DNA of 5,397 nt, taken from positions 9,281-14,677 of the forward strand of contig DPJP01000335.1 of assembly GCA_003542955.1 (NCBI GenBank), read 5' to 3'. Under the pieces are notes generated by a model, which ran no database searches, had not been told where the DNA came from, and was given only the letters and a program-made list of their open reading frames with translations. Made by a program: the position numbers and the translations under genes. The first letter of the stretch is position 1, and every line of letters starts with the position of its first letter. Positions 1 to 5,397 of this stretch are shown here, piece after piece. This stretch comes from Armatimonadota bacterium (lineage in GTDB: Bacteria > Armatimonadota > Zipacnadia > Zipacnadales > UBA11051).

Positions 1-1632
1 GTTCGCGCGCTCGCCCGCATCGCCGACCACGTCGACCTGCCGGGAGCGGGGCTCTACCTGGTGGTCTACAATCCCCTGCCCTCCCCCCGCACCGTGGCGG
101 TCATCACACCGCTGCGGGAAATCGAGAACTGCGGCTCGGTCATGGCGATGGTCACGGACCCCGACCACCCGGATCAGCCCGGCTATCTGCGCGGCATGGC
201 CCTGACCGACCGTTGGCATCTGCACCCGCCGCAGGAGTTCGTCGACGGCAGCTTCGACCTCATCGACCTCCGCAACGGGGCAACCGTAGACTTCCAGATT
301 GTCGACATTGCCGTCGACGCGCCGGTCCCATACGCCCCACAGCGGCACGGGCTCGCGCAGGGCGGGAAGCGGTACGGCTTCTTCGAGGTCCCTGCCGGTC
401 TCGGGCGCGACCTGCATTTCGTGGCTCCTGATCTGCCTGCGTGCGGCTACGCCACTTTCGAGCTCCGCCCACGGCAGGAGCGGCAGGCCACGTCGGCGAC
501 GACTTCTCGGAGCGCGTCGAGCATCGAGAGCGAGTACTACCGCCTGCAGGTGGACCCCGACACCGGCCGCGTTGTGAGCCTGATTGACATTGAGGCCGAC
601 CGGGAGCTTCTCGACGCCGAGGCCCCCCACGGGCTGGGTGAGATCGTGCTGCGGACGCCCGAGAGTATGCTCGATTGGGATAGAACGCTCATCCGCCGCG
701 CGGGAGCGGACGGGGCCGTGTACAGCACTATCGAGCTTGCCACGTCCGCCCCCGGTCACCCGCACATCGTGACCGCATTCTCCCTGCACCGGGGCCTCAA
801 GCGGCTCGACATGGCCCTTCGCATCCTCAAGGACCCGACGCCGCTCTTGGATGTGCACCTGGCATTCCCGTTTCTGCTCGCCGACCCGGCATTCCGCTAC
901 GAGGGCGTGCTGTGCGCCCTGACGCCGATGGCCGACTTCCTCCCCGGCGCCTACTGGGACCAGGTCACGGTGCGGAACTGGGTGCGGATCGGCGGATCGG
1001 GCATCAGCCTGCTGTGGAGCAGCCTCGACGCGCCGACTTGCGCGCTGGGCCAACTCACGGAGGGCTACACATCGCCGGCGCATAGCTGCATTGTCCCCGA
1101 GCGCATCAAGCACGAGCCGGGTGATGCCGGGCAGGTGCGCCGCGCGTGGGTGTACTCGCTCCTGTGCGCGAATAACCTCGGGACGAACTTCTCAGTCAGC
1201 CAGACGGGCAGCCTGCTGTTCCGCTACAGCCTGACGACGGCCGCCGGTGAGATGGGCGATGCGGAGGCCGCACGCCTGGGCGCGGACGCCATGACGCCCT
1301 GCCAGACGATCTTCACGCAGCCCCGGCGGCCCGGGCATCTGCCGCTCAGCAGCAGCATGATCGCTATCGAGGGCGGCTCCCCGGCGCTGCTCTGCTGCAA
1401 ACGCGCCGAAGACGGGCAGGGCCTCATCCTGAGACTGTGGAATCCCACAGCAGAGACTACCGAGAGCACTGTCCGTCTCGGCTTCGGGACGATCGAGCGC
1501 GTCGGCTTGACGGCGTTGGCCGAGGATGACGACGGCCAACTGACCGGGGAACTGCTCGGACATGGTCGCCGCGCCTTCACAGTGCGCATCGGCCCGCGGA
1601 GCATTGCGACAGTGCGAGTGATCCTGGAGTAG
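1..1632 (+). CDS. Glycoside hydrolase family 38 (alpha-mannosidase-type) protein, C-terminal part
   Basis: The frame is open from base 1 with no start codon or ribosome site, so this is the 3' end of a longer gene; 543 residues are present. Family 38 enzymes are retaining, zinc-dependent alpha-mannosidases of roughly 800-1,000 residues, with the catalytic barrel at the N-terminus. That part is outside the window, so activity cannot be judged. What is seen follows the family's C-terminal plan. Residues 23-31 (YNPLPSPRT) match the 'FNPLsWPR' strand after the catalytic and helical domains. Residues 176-205 (start ESEYYRLQVDPDTGRVVSL) match the start of the beta-sandwich domain. Residues 268-291 (RLDM...AFPF) and 391-410 (NNLGTNFSVSQTGSLLFRYS) are further recognisable blocks. 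A final strand set near 455-543 begins WNPTAET. It is the first gene of a probable operon with the URO-D-like gene 66 bases downstream. Family assignment is firm; the linkage and sugar cleaved are unknown. Confidence 0.87.
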   Translation, partial: VRALARIADHVDLPGAGLYLVVYNPLPSPRTVAVITPLREIENCGSVMAMVTDPDHPDQPGYLRGMALTDRWHLHPPQEFVDGSFDLIDLRNGATVDFQIVDIAVDAPVPYAPQRHGLAQGGKRYGFFEVPAGLGRDLHFVAPDLPACGYATFELRPRQERQATSATTSRSASSIESEYYRLQVDPDTGRVVSLIDIEADRELLDAEAPHGLGEIVLRTPESMLDWDRTLIRRAGADGAVYSTIELATSAPGHPHIVTAFSLHRGLKRLDMALRILKDPTPLLDVHLAFPFLLADPAFRYEGVLCALTPMADFLPGAYWDQVTVRNWVRIGGSGISLLWSSLDAPTCALGQLTEGYTSPAHSCIVPERIKHEPGDAGQVRRAWVYSLLCANNLGTNFSVSQTGSLLFRYSLTTAAGEMGDAEAARLGADAMTPCQTIFTQPRRPGHLPLSSSMIAIEGGSPALLCCKRAEDGQGLILRLWNPTAETTESTVRLGFGTIERVGLTALAEDDDGQLTGELLGHGRRAFTVRIGPRSIATVRVILE

Positions 1633-1698
1633 ACCGGCCGCCCGCACCGATAGCCCGACGCGCATCTGACTGCTCCACCGCATCAGGGAGATACGCCA
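1633..1698 (+). other. Short intergenic gap with Shine-Dalgarno sequence
   Basis: These 66 bases separate the family 38 gene from the URO-D-like gene. They hold no convincing terminator or promoter. AGGGAG at 1685-1690 lies 8 bases before the ATG at 1699 and supports that start. The short gap without a terminator is consistent with co-transcription of the two genes. Confidence 0.6.
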
Positions 1699-2928
1699 AT
1701 GACCTCACACGAGCGCATCATGGCAGTGATCGAGGGGACCCGGCCGGACCACACCCCGCTGACGACCTGGTGCTTCGGGCTCCCCGCCCCGCCTGACCTC
1801 AGATGGGAGACCGACGGACACCCGGTCGACTACTGGTACTCGATGCGCATGGAGCATCTCCACACCATTGCCACGCCATGGACGCTTCAGGATGACTTCC
1901 GCCGCGTGCAGGCCTGGCAGTCGCTCGGCATTGATGATGTGCTCGACGTCTCGGTGCCCTGGAGTACAGCGCCGGAGGTGAGCTTCACCGATTCAGTGGT
2001 GCCCGCCGGGGCGGCGGACGCCTACGCCGTCATGGTCCGCGAGTACGCTACACCCTCCGGCCCGCTACGCCATGCGGTCCGCCGCACCGATCCCGAGCCG
2101 CCCGGCTGGCCAATCCAGCCCGGTTGCGTGCCGCTCATCGAGGACTTCAACATCCCCCGCGCAGTCGAGCATGCGGTGAGCGGCCCTGCCGATCTCGGCC
2201 CTGTCGCCCACCTCTTTGCTCCCCCGAATGCAGAGGCCCAACGCTGGTTCGCCGACCGCATGCACACCGTCGGCGCCTGGGCGCGTGAGCATGGCGTTCC
2301 CGTCCAGGCCTGGGCCGCTTTCGGAATGGATGGCGTCGTATGGCTGACGGGCACCGAGGGGGCGATCATGATGGCGCTGGATGAGCCTGAGGCGTTCGGC
2401 CGCCTGATCGATACGATTGCCGCCACCGACTACGCGCGAGCGGAACTCGCGCTCAGTTCTCCCGATGTCGATATCGTCGTTCAGCGCGGCTGGTACTCAT
2501 CGACCGATTTCTGGTCGCCGAAGCTGTTTGACCGCTACGTCTTCAGTCATCTGCGAGAGCTAGCTGAGCTTGTGCATCGCCACGGCCGCAGGCTTGCGTA
2601 CGTGATGACCACGGGTGTGCAGACACTCGGCCCGCGGCTGGCGGATGCAGGCGTTGACCTGCTCTACTTCGTCGATCCGCTGCAGGATGGCGTTGATCTG
2701 CAGTGGGCGCGGGATGAACTGGCTCCACGGATGGCGCTCGTCGGCGGGGTGAATACACTCACGCTCGGCCAGGGCGATCCCGAACGGATACGCGAGCAGG
2801 TGCGCCGGGCGCTGGAGATACTCGCTCCGTCTGGGCGTTTGATCCTGCACCCGGTTGACGCGCTCTTCCCCGATACCCCATGGTCGGGTGTGGAGGCGCT
2901 CATCGCGGCATGGAAGGAGTACTGCTGA
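1699..2928 (+). CDS. Uroporphyrinogen decarboxylase (URO-D) family protein, non-HemE
   Basis: The protein has 409 residues and starts at an ATG with AGGGAG 8 bases upstream. The URO-D fold (TIM barrel) is shared by HemE and by zinc-dependent methyltransferases such as MtaA, MtbA and CmuA. Family signs are the opening HERIMAVIEGTRPDHTPL (residues 4-21, compare 'RERVLAALrGeePDRvPv'), LADAGVDLLYFVDPLQDG (about 313-330), the GGVN turn at 349-352, and the end HPVDALFPDTPWSGVEALI, which resembles the family's 'sp.haI.pdtP.eNv.al'. The HemE substrate-binding motif RQAGRY is absent, so a heme role is unlikely. The methyltransferase motif HxCG appears as M303-T304-T305-G306, which would remove the His and Cys zinc ligands. 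At about 409 residues it is longer than typical MtaA-type enzymes (about 340). It sits between a glycosidase gene and an isomerase-like gene, and its stop overlaps the next start. Many such proteins in sugar clusters have no assigned reaction, and I give none here. Confidence 0.85.
   Translation: MTSHERIMAVIEGTRPDHTPLTTWCFGLPAPPDLRWETDGHPVDYWYSMRMEHLHTIATPWTLQDDFRRVQAWQSLGIDDVLDVSVPWSTAPEVSFTDSVVPAGAADAYAVMVREYATPSGPLRHAVRRTDPEPPGWPIQPGCVPLIEDFNIPRAVEHAVSGPADLGPVAHLFAPPNAEAQRWFADRMHTVGAWAREHGVPVQAWAAFGMDGVVWLTGTEGAIMMALDEPEAFGRLIDTIAATDYARAELALSSPDVDIVVQRGWYSSTDFWSPKLFDRYVFSHLRELAELVHRHGRRLAYVMTTGVQTLGPRLADAGVDLLYFVDPLQDGVDLQWARDELAPRMALVGGVNTLTLGQGDPERIREQVRRALEILAPSGRLILHPVDALFPDTPWSGVEALIAAWKEYC
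2912..2919 (+). promoter_or_regulatory. Shine-Dalgarno sequence inside the URO-D-like gene, setting the downstream start
   Basis: GGAAGGAG lies within the last codons of the URO-D-like gene, 8 bases before the ATG at 2928. It decides the start of the isomerase-like gene: an in-frame ATG at 2880 would add 16 residues with no family resemblance (MVGCGGAHRG...) and would sit deeper inside the upstream gene. Confidence 0.8.
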
Positions 2929-4253
2929 TGAACACACTCAGCCAACCACTGCGCCCGACGGTCGCCGTCGCGGGCCTCAGCAGCCCGCTGGAGGTCGGGG
3001 CGGATCAGGCGCCTGCACTGGCACACGGGCTCGGCGCCCTGCTTGCCGAACAGGGCTTCGATGTGGTGCCGCTGGGGGCAATCGACGCCCCTGCTGAGGC
3101 CCGTGCCGCCGGCCGCCTGTGCGCGGAGCGCCACGTGGATGCTATCGCCTGCGTCGCCGCAAGCTGGTTCGAGGACTACCTGCTGGTCGACATGCTGGAG
3201 GAGCACACGGTCCCTGTGCTGCTGTGGTCTACCCCGGGCATGGAGACCGGCGCGCTGTGTGGCTCGCAGCAACTCACGAGCTACCTCAAGCAGCTTGAGT
3301 GGCCGTACGGCTGCGTGTTTGGCCCCATCGAGGACCCCGCGTGCGTGGGTCTGGCGCAGGACTACCTCCTGGCGGCGGGGCTGAAATCGCGTCTGCGACG
3401 CGCACGCATCGGCCTCGCAGGCCAGCGAATCGGCGGAATGACCCACACCGCGCCGAATGAGTTCGCGCTCAAGAAGGCTATCGGCCCGCGCGTGGTCCCG
3501 CTGGATGTGCCCGTTCTGCTCGAGCGCGCCGCAGAGTTCACGCAGGAGCAGACCATGCCGCTGTGGCGGGAGCTTGTCGGCAGGGCGGCGACCAGCCGCG
3601 TTCCGGTTGAGGACGGCCGGGACTCGATGGGCATCTACCTGGCCCTGCGGGAGACCGTCGCCCAGGAGGGCCTCGACGCGCTCACCGTCGGCTGCTACCC
3701 GTACCTGATGGGGCGCGTGTGCATCGCGGGCTCACTGCTCGCCGATGAGGGCATTCCCATGGCCTGTGAGGGCGACGTCAACGGAGCGGTGGGTCAATTG
3801 ATGCTGCAACTGCTCACCGGCCGGCCCACGCACTGCACCGACTGGCTGAACCCGCTCGAGGACGGCACGGTCATCTTCACCCACTGCGGCAGCGGGTCAT
3901 TTTCGCTGGCGGAGCGGCAATCCGACATCACGCTTGCCGACGTCCGCCTGATGGGCCAGGGCGCCTGCGCGCTCTTCCCTGCCACGCCCGGGCCGGTGAC
4001 GTTGCTCAGCCTGGTCGGCACGGGGAGCGGCTACCAGTGCGCTCTGCTCGAGGGGGAGGCGGTGTCGACTGAGATGGTCTTCCGCGGCAATCCAGTCCGC
4101 GTCCGCTTCGCTCGACCTGTGAGTGAGTTGATCGACTGGATCCACGCCGAGGGCATCGGCCATCACTGGATGATCGGCTACGGGCACGTAGCCACGGCCG
4201 TGCGCCACTGGGCCGCAATGGCCGGACCGGCAGTGAAGCTGGTCGAGGCGTAG
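2928..4253 (+). CDS. L-fucose/L-arabinose isomerase-like protein
   Basis: The protein has 441 residues. The start at 2928 is chosen because GGAAGGAG precedes it and the TGATG junction overlaps the URO-D-like stop by one base, suggesting translational coupling. FucI/AraA enzymes interconvert aldoses and ketoses using Mn2+. Residues 11-130 form the N-terminal alpha/beta domain (TVAVAGL, VDAIACVAASWFEDYL, VPVLLWSTPG). A second nucleotide-fold-like domain spans about 155-195 (RIGLAGQRIGGMTHTAPNEF). The metal-site region reads ACEGDVNGA, with E281 and D283. HCG at 319-321 and HHWMIGYGH at 412-420 match the C-terminal domain, where H412 or H413 would be the metal-site histidine. In FucI the catalytic Glu lies about 24 residues before the Asp; here that place holds Y259 in CYPYLMG, so isomerase activity is doubtful. 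True FucI is longer (about 590). The cytoplasmic location is inferred from the lack of a signal peptide. Substrate unknown. Confidence 0.83.
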   Translation: MNTLSQPLRPTVAVAGLSSPLEVGADQAPALAHGLGALLAEQGFDVVPLGAIDAPAEARAAGRLCAERHVDAIACVAASWFEDYLLVDMLEEHTVPVLLWSTPGMETGALCGSQQLTSYLKQLEWPYGCVFGPIEDPACVGLAQDYLLAAGLKSRLRRARIGLAGQRIGGMTHTAPNEFALKKAIGPRVVPLDVPVLLERAAEFTQEQTMPLWRELVGRAATSRVPVEDGRDSMGIYLALRETVAQEGLDALTVGCYPYLMGRVCIAGSLLADEGIPMACEGDVNGAVGQLMLQLLTGRPTHCTDWLNPLEDGTVIFTHCGSGSFSLAERQSDITLADVRLMGQGACALFPATPGPVTLLSLVGTGSGYQCALLEGEAVSTEMVFRGNPVRVRFARPVSELIDWIHAEGIGHHWMIGYGHVATAVRHWAAMAGPAVKLVEA

Positions 4254-4360
4254 CGGGCGAAGACAAGGGCACGTGCACGGCGGAGTTGCAGAGAGGCTTC
4301 AGGTACGGACTGACCCTCGTGGATGGTGCGGCGTAAAGGGAGAGCGCCGAGGAATTCTGC
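4254..4360 (+). other. Spacer after the isomerase-like gene
   Basis: This 107-base gap has no hairpin with a T-tract and no clear promoter. It contains the 8-base palindrome GCACGTGC at 4269-4276, which could be chance in GC-rich DNA. An in-frame TAA at 4334-4336 limits how far upstream the next gene can begin. Confidence 0.4.
4349..4354 (+). promoter_or_regulatory. Probable Shine-Dalgarno sequence for the small GTG-start gene
   Basis: GAGGAA lies 6 bases before the GTG at 4361. It is the main support for that start, since no ATG or other good start lies between the upstream in-frame stop (4334-4336) and 4361. Confidence 0.5.
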
Positions 4361-4708
4361 GTGCCCAATTGCGGAGAGACGCGCAACATCAGCCTGCGTC
4401 TCGCCGTGCTCCGAACGCTGGTGGTCCGCACCGAGCGAGACGGCCGTCCAGTGCCCGGACATGTCCACCTGACCAACGCCTCAGGCACGGTAGACCTGGA
4501 GGTCGAAACCGAGCCTGACGGCGAGGGCCACTACAGCCATACGTTAACCGATCTCGCAATAGCCGACGGATGGTCGATGTGGGTGAGACCGATTGATGGC
4601 TCGGATGAGCGCTACAGCGACGCTTATCGCGGGAATCTCTGGCCGCCCAGCGCCGTTCCGAGGGTGATGACGCTCCGAGTTCCTCCCCTTCTGCCACGCT
4701 CACACTGA
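4361..4708 (+). CDS. Small hypothetical protein, probable beta-sandwich domain
   Basis: I do not recognise this 115-residue protein. It starts at GTG behind GAGGAA and ends at TGA. Codons are mostly GC-ending like the neighbouring genes, though less strongly, which modestly supports coding. The middle (residues 16-70) alternates strand-like and turn-like stretches: LRTLVVRTERDGRPVPGHVH, then LTNASGTVDLEVETEPDGEG and HYSHTLTDL. The 'DG.PVPG.V.L' and 'T.PDGEGHYS' patterns resemble carboxypeptidase-regulatory or Cna-B-like Ig-fold domains, where a small sandwich decorates a larger surface or enzyme protein. The C-terminal part has several Trp and Tyr residues (WSMWVRPIDG, YRGNLWPP). There is no signal peptide, membrane segment or LPxTG-like anchor. 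It could be a stand-alone domain, a remnant of a larger gene, or a chance frame; opposite-strand frames here look less protein-like. Confidence 0.5.
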   Translation: MPNCGETRNISLRLAVLRTLVVRTERDGRPVPGHVHLTNASGTVDLEVETEPDGEGHYSHTLTDLAIADGWSMWVRPIDGSDERYSDAYRGNLWPPSAVPRVMTLRVPPLLPRSH

Positions 4709-4763
4709 CGGACGAGCGCACCGCGCGTCCACCTCGCCCGGTAGCCCACCTGCAGACTGCACC

Positions 4764-4781
4764 GGCCGGGGCACGCCGGCC
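4764..4781 (+). repeat. Inverted repeat, 6-bp GC-rich stem (possible weak terminator)
   Basis: GGCCGG and CCGGCC are perfect inverted repeats around the 6-base loop GGCACG. The stem is all G-C pairs, but no T-tract follows, so classical intrinsic termination is not supported. A second hairpin starts 12 bases downstream. Confidence 0.4.
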
Positions 4782-4793
4782 TGCGTCAACAGA

Positions 4794-4809
4794 CGTGGCC
4801 ATCGCCACG
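4794..4809 (+). repeat. Inverted repeat, 6-bp stem with 4-base loop
   Basis: CGTGGC and GCCACG pair perfectly around the loop CATC. No T-tract follows. Together with the hairpin at 4764-4781 it could mark the end of the upstream transcript or the 5' leader of the prepilin-like gene; it may also be chance. Confidence 0.35.
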
Positions 4810-4926
4810 GACAGTCACCAGACAGGGAATAATCTCGGGGATGGCCGCGTGCAGGACTCGGACGGGCGTACAGCGAATTGAGATAAGCAGAGCACGACGG
4901 TGTGGGGCGTTGGCAACCAGATCCGT

Positions 4927-4932
4927 GGAGGT
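4927..4932 (+). promoter_or_regulatory. Strong Shine-Dalgarno sequence for the prepilin-like gene
   Basis: GGAGGT, an exact match to the core anti-Shine-Dalgarno complement, sits 7 bases before the ATG at 4940 and fixes that start. Confidence 0.85.
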
Positions 4933-4939
4933 GGTTCTG

Positions 4940-5397
4940 ATGAGGCGCGGTTTCACCCTGATCGAGTTGCTCGTCGTCATCGCGATCATCGCGATACTTG
5001 CCGCGATCCTGTTTCCTGTGTTTGCGCGCGCCCGAGAGAAGGCGCGCCAGACAGCCTGCCTGAGCAACGTCAAGCAGCTCGGCCTGGCGTTCATGATGTA
5101 CGCGCAGGACTACGATGAGCGGATGGCGTTCTCGAGTGGTGGCTACGAGAATACGAGCAGGAAATGGTGGGACCTGATCGTCCCCTATGTCAAGAACGCG
5201 GATGTCTTCTGCTGTCCCAGCTACAACAGCGCAGGCGCGAACGTCGTCACCTACAACTACAACTACAACATCGGCCGTTACGGCGACAGCGGCGGTGGCG
5301 TGAGACTGGCAGATATCCAGTACCCGGCCCAGACCGTGATCACCAATGAGAAGAACAGCTGCCACAAGACACTCGGCAGCGTCTCGCTGTGCTGTTG
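4940..5397 (+). CDS. Type IV prepilin/type II pseudopilin-like protein, 3' truncated
   Basis: The ATG follows GGAGGT, and 152 complete codons are present before the window ends. The N-terminus [13 protein letters not shown] is a class III (prepilin) signal: peptidase would cut after G4, leaving F5 to be N-methylated, with the conserved Glu at mature position 5 (E9). Residues about 10-27 form the hydrophobic assembly helix, followed by [19 protein letters not shown] and MYAQDYDE (about 60-67). The rest is the variable globular head, with [15 protein letters not shown], a CCPS motif at 91-94, YNYNYN at 105-110 and [12 protein letters not shown]. This is the layout of the DUF1559-like pseudopilin family (prepilin N-terminus plus H-X9-DG-type head), numerous in Armatimonadota and Planctomycetes; the H-X9-DG part would lie beyond the window. 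The product is exported to the inner membrane and may join a pilus or secretion pseudopilus, but its function in these phyla is largely unknown. Identification of the N-terminus is firm. Confidence 0.92.
   Translation, partial: MRRGFTLIELLVVIAIIAILAAILFPVFARAREKARQTACLSNVKQLGLAFMMYAQDYDERMAFSSGGYENTSRKWWDLIVPYVKNADVFCCPSYNSAGANVVTYNYNYNIGRYGDSGGGVRLADIQYPAQTVITNEKNSCHKTLGSVSLCC

Larger units (their letters stand above)
4709..4939 (+). other. Intergenic region before the prepilin-like gene
   Basis: These 231 bases have no believable gene. They hold two short GC-rich hairpins in the left half (4764-4781 and 4794-4809) and a Shine-Dalgarno sequence at the right end. AATAAT at 4828-4833 could be a -10-like element, but no -35 box stands at the right distance. 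The gap suggests the prepilin-like gene has its own promoter, which I cannot locate by eye. Confidence 0.5.

Noticed and set aside
2880..2927. Longer start for the isomerase-like gene at the ATG at 2880
   Set aside because: The extra 16 residues show no family resemblance, the start has no better ribosome site, and GGAAGGAG points to the ATG at 2928.
1699..2928. Annotation as HemE (heme biosynthesis)
   Set aside because: The RQAGRY substrate-binding motif is missing and the neighbours are sugar-related; only the fold family is shared.
2664..3446. 260-residue open frame on the - strand
   Set aside because: It spans the junction of two well-supported + strand genes and its translation (rich in Arg, Ala, Gln, His) resembles no protein family; it is a shadow of GC-rich codons.
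4269..4276. GCACGTGC palindrome as an operator site
   Set aside because: A single 8-base palindrome in GC-rich DNA with no second copy and no nearby promoter is not enough evidence.
4006..4488. 160-residue open frame on the - strand covering the isomerase 3' end and the small gene
   Set aside because: The translation is dominated by Arg, Ser and Pro, typical of a shadow frame, and it overlaps a firmly identified gene.
4764..4781. Classical intrinsic terminator
   Set aside because: The hairpin stem is convincing but no run of T residues follows.
5252..5269. Triple TACAAC direct repeat
   Set aside because: It encodes YNYNYN within the pseudopilin head, where Tyr/Asn-rich stretches are common; it is too short to treat as a functional DNA repeat.
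4700..5365. 221-residue open frame on the - strand
   Set aside because: It lies largely antisense to the prepilin-like gene, whose signal sequence and Shine-Dalgarno site are clear. Its VVVVV and DDRDDD runs are low-complexity products of the antisense reading.

Overview
The window is GC-rich bacterial DNA with all supportable genes on the + strand. The best clue to the host is the truncated gene at the right edge. It encodes a prepilin-like protein whose N-terminus ([20 protein letters not shown], then [19 protein letters not shown] and MYAQDYDE) matches the abundant pseudopilin-like proteins I know from Armatimonadota and related candidate phyla such as WS1. Planctomycetes and Lentisphaerae have similar families, so this is a taxonomic inference and not proof.

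Layout. (1) Bases 1-1632 hold the C-terminal 543 residues of a glycoside hydrolase family 38 (alpha-mannosidase-type) protein; its catalytic N-terminal half lies upstream of the window. (2) After a 66-base gap, 1699-2928 encodes a 409-residue protein of the uroporphyrinogen decarboxylase (URO-D)/cobalamin-type methyltransferase fold. It is not HemE, and the usual zinc-ligand motif of the methyltransferase branch looks replaced. (3) Overlapping its stop codon by one base, 2928-4253 encodes a 441-residue L-fucose/L-arabinose isomerase-like protein. It keeps the C-E-G-D metal-site motif but appears to lack the catalytic glutamate. (4) A 107-base spacer leads to a small GTG-initiated gene (4361-4708) for a probable beta-rich 115-residue protein that I do not recognise. 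(5) A 231-base gene-free stretch (4709-4939) has two GC-rich hairpins without T-tracts. (6) The prepilin-like gene starts at 4940 behind a strong Shine-Dalgarno sequence and runs off the right edge.

Genes 1-3 look like one sugar-related operon: a glycosidase releases a sugar, an isomerase-fold protein may act on it, and a URO-D-like protein of unknown chemistry is translationally coupled to the isomerase. The substrate cannot be read from the sequence. The most interesting part is the pairing of two enzymes from known folds that both seem to have altered active sites. The prepilin-like gene is probably a separate transcription unit. I see no tRNA, rRNA, CRISPR array, insertion sequence or phage gene.
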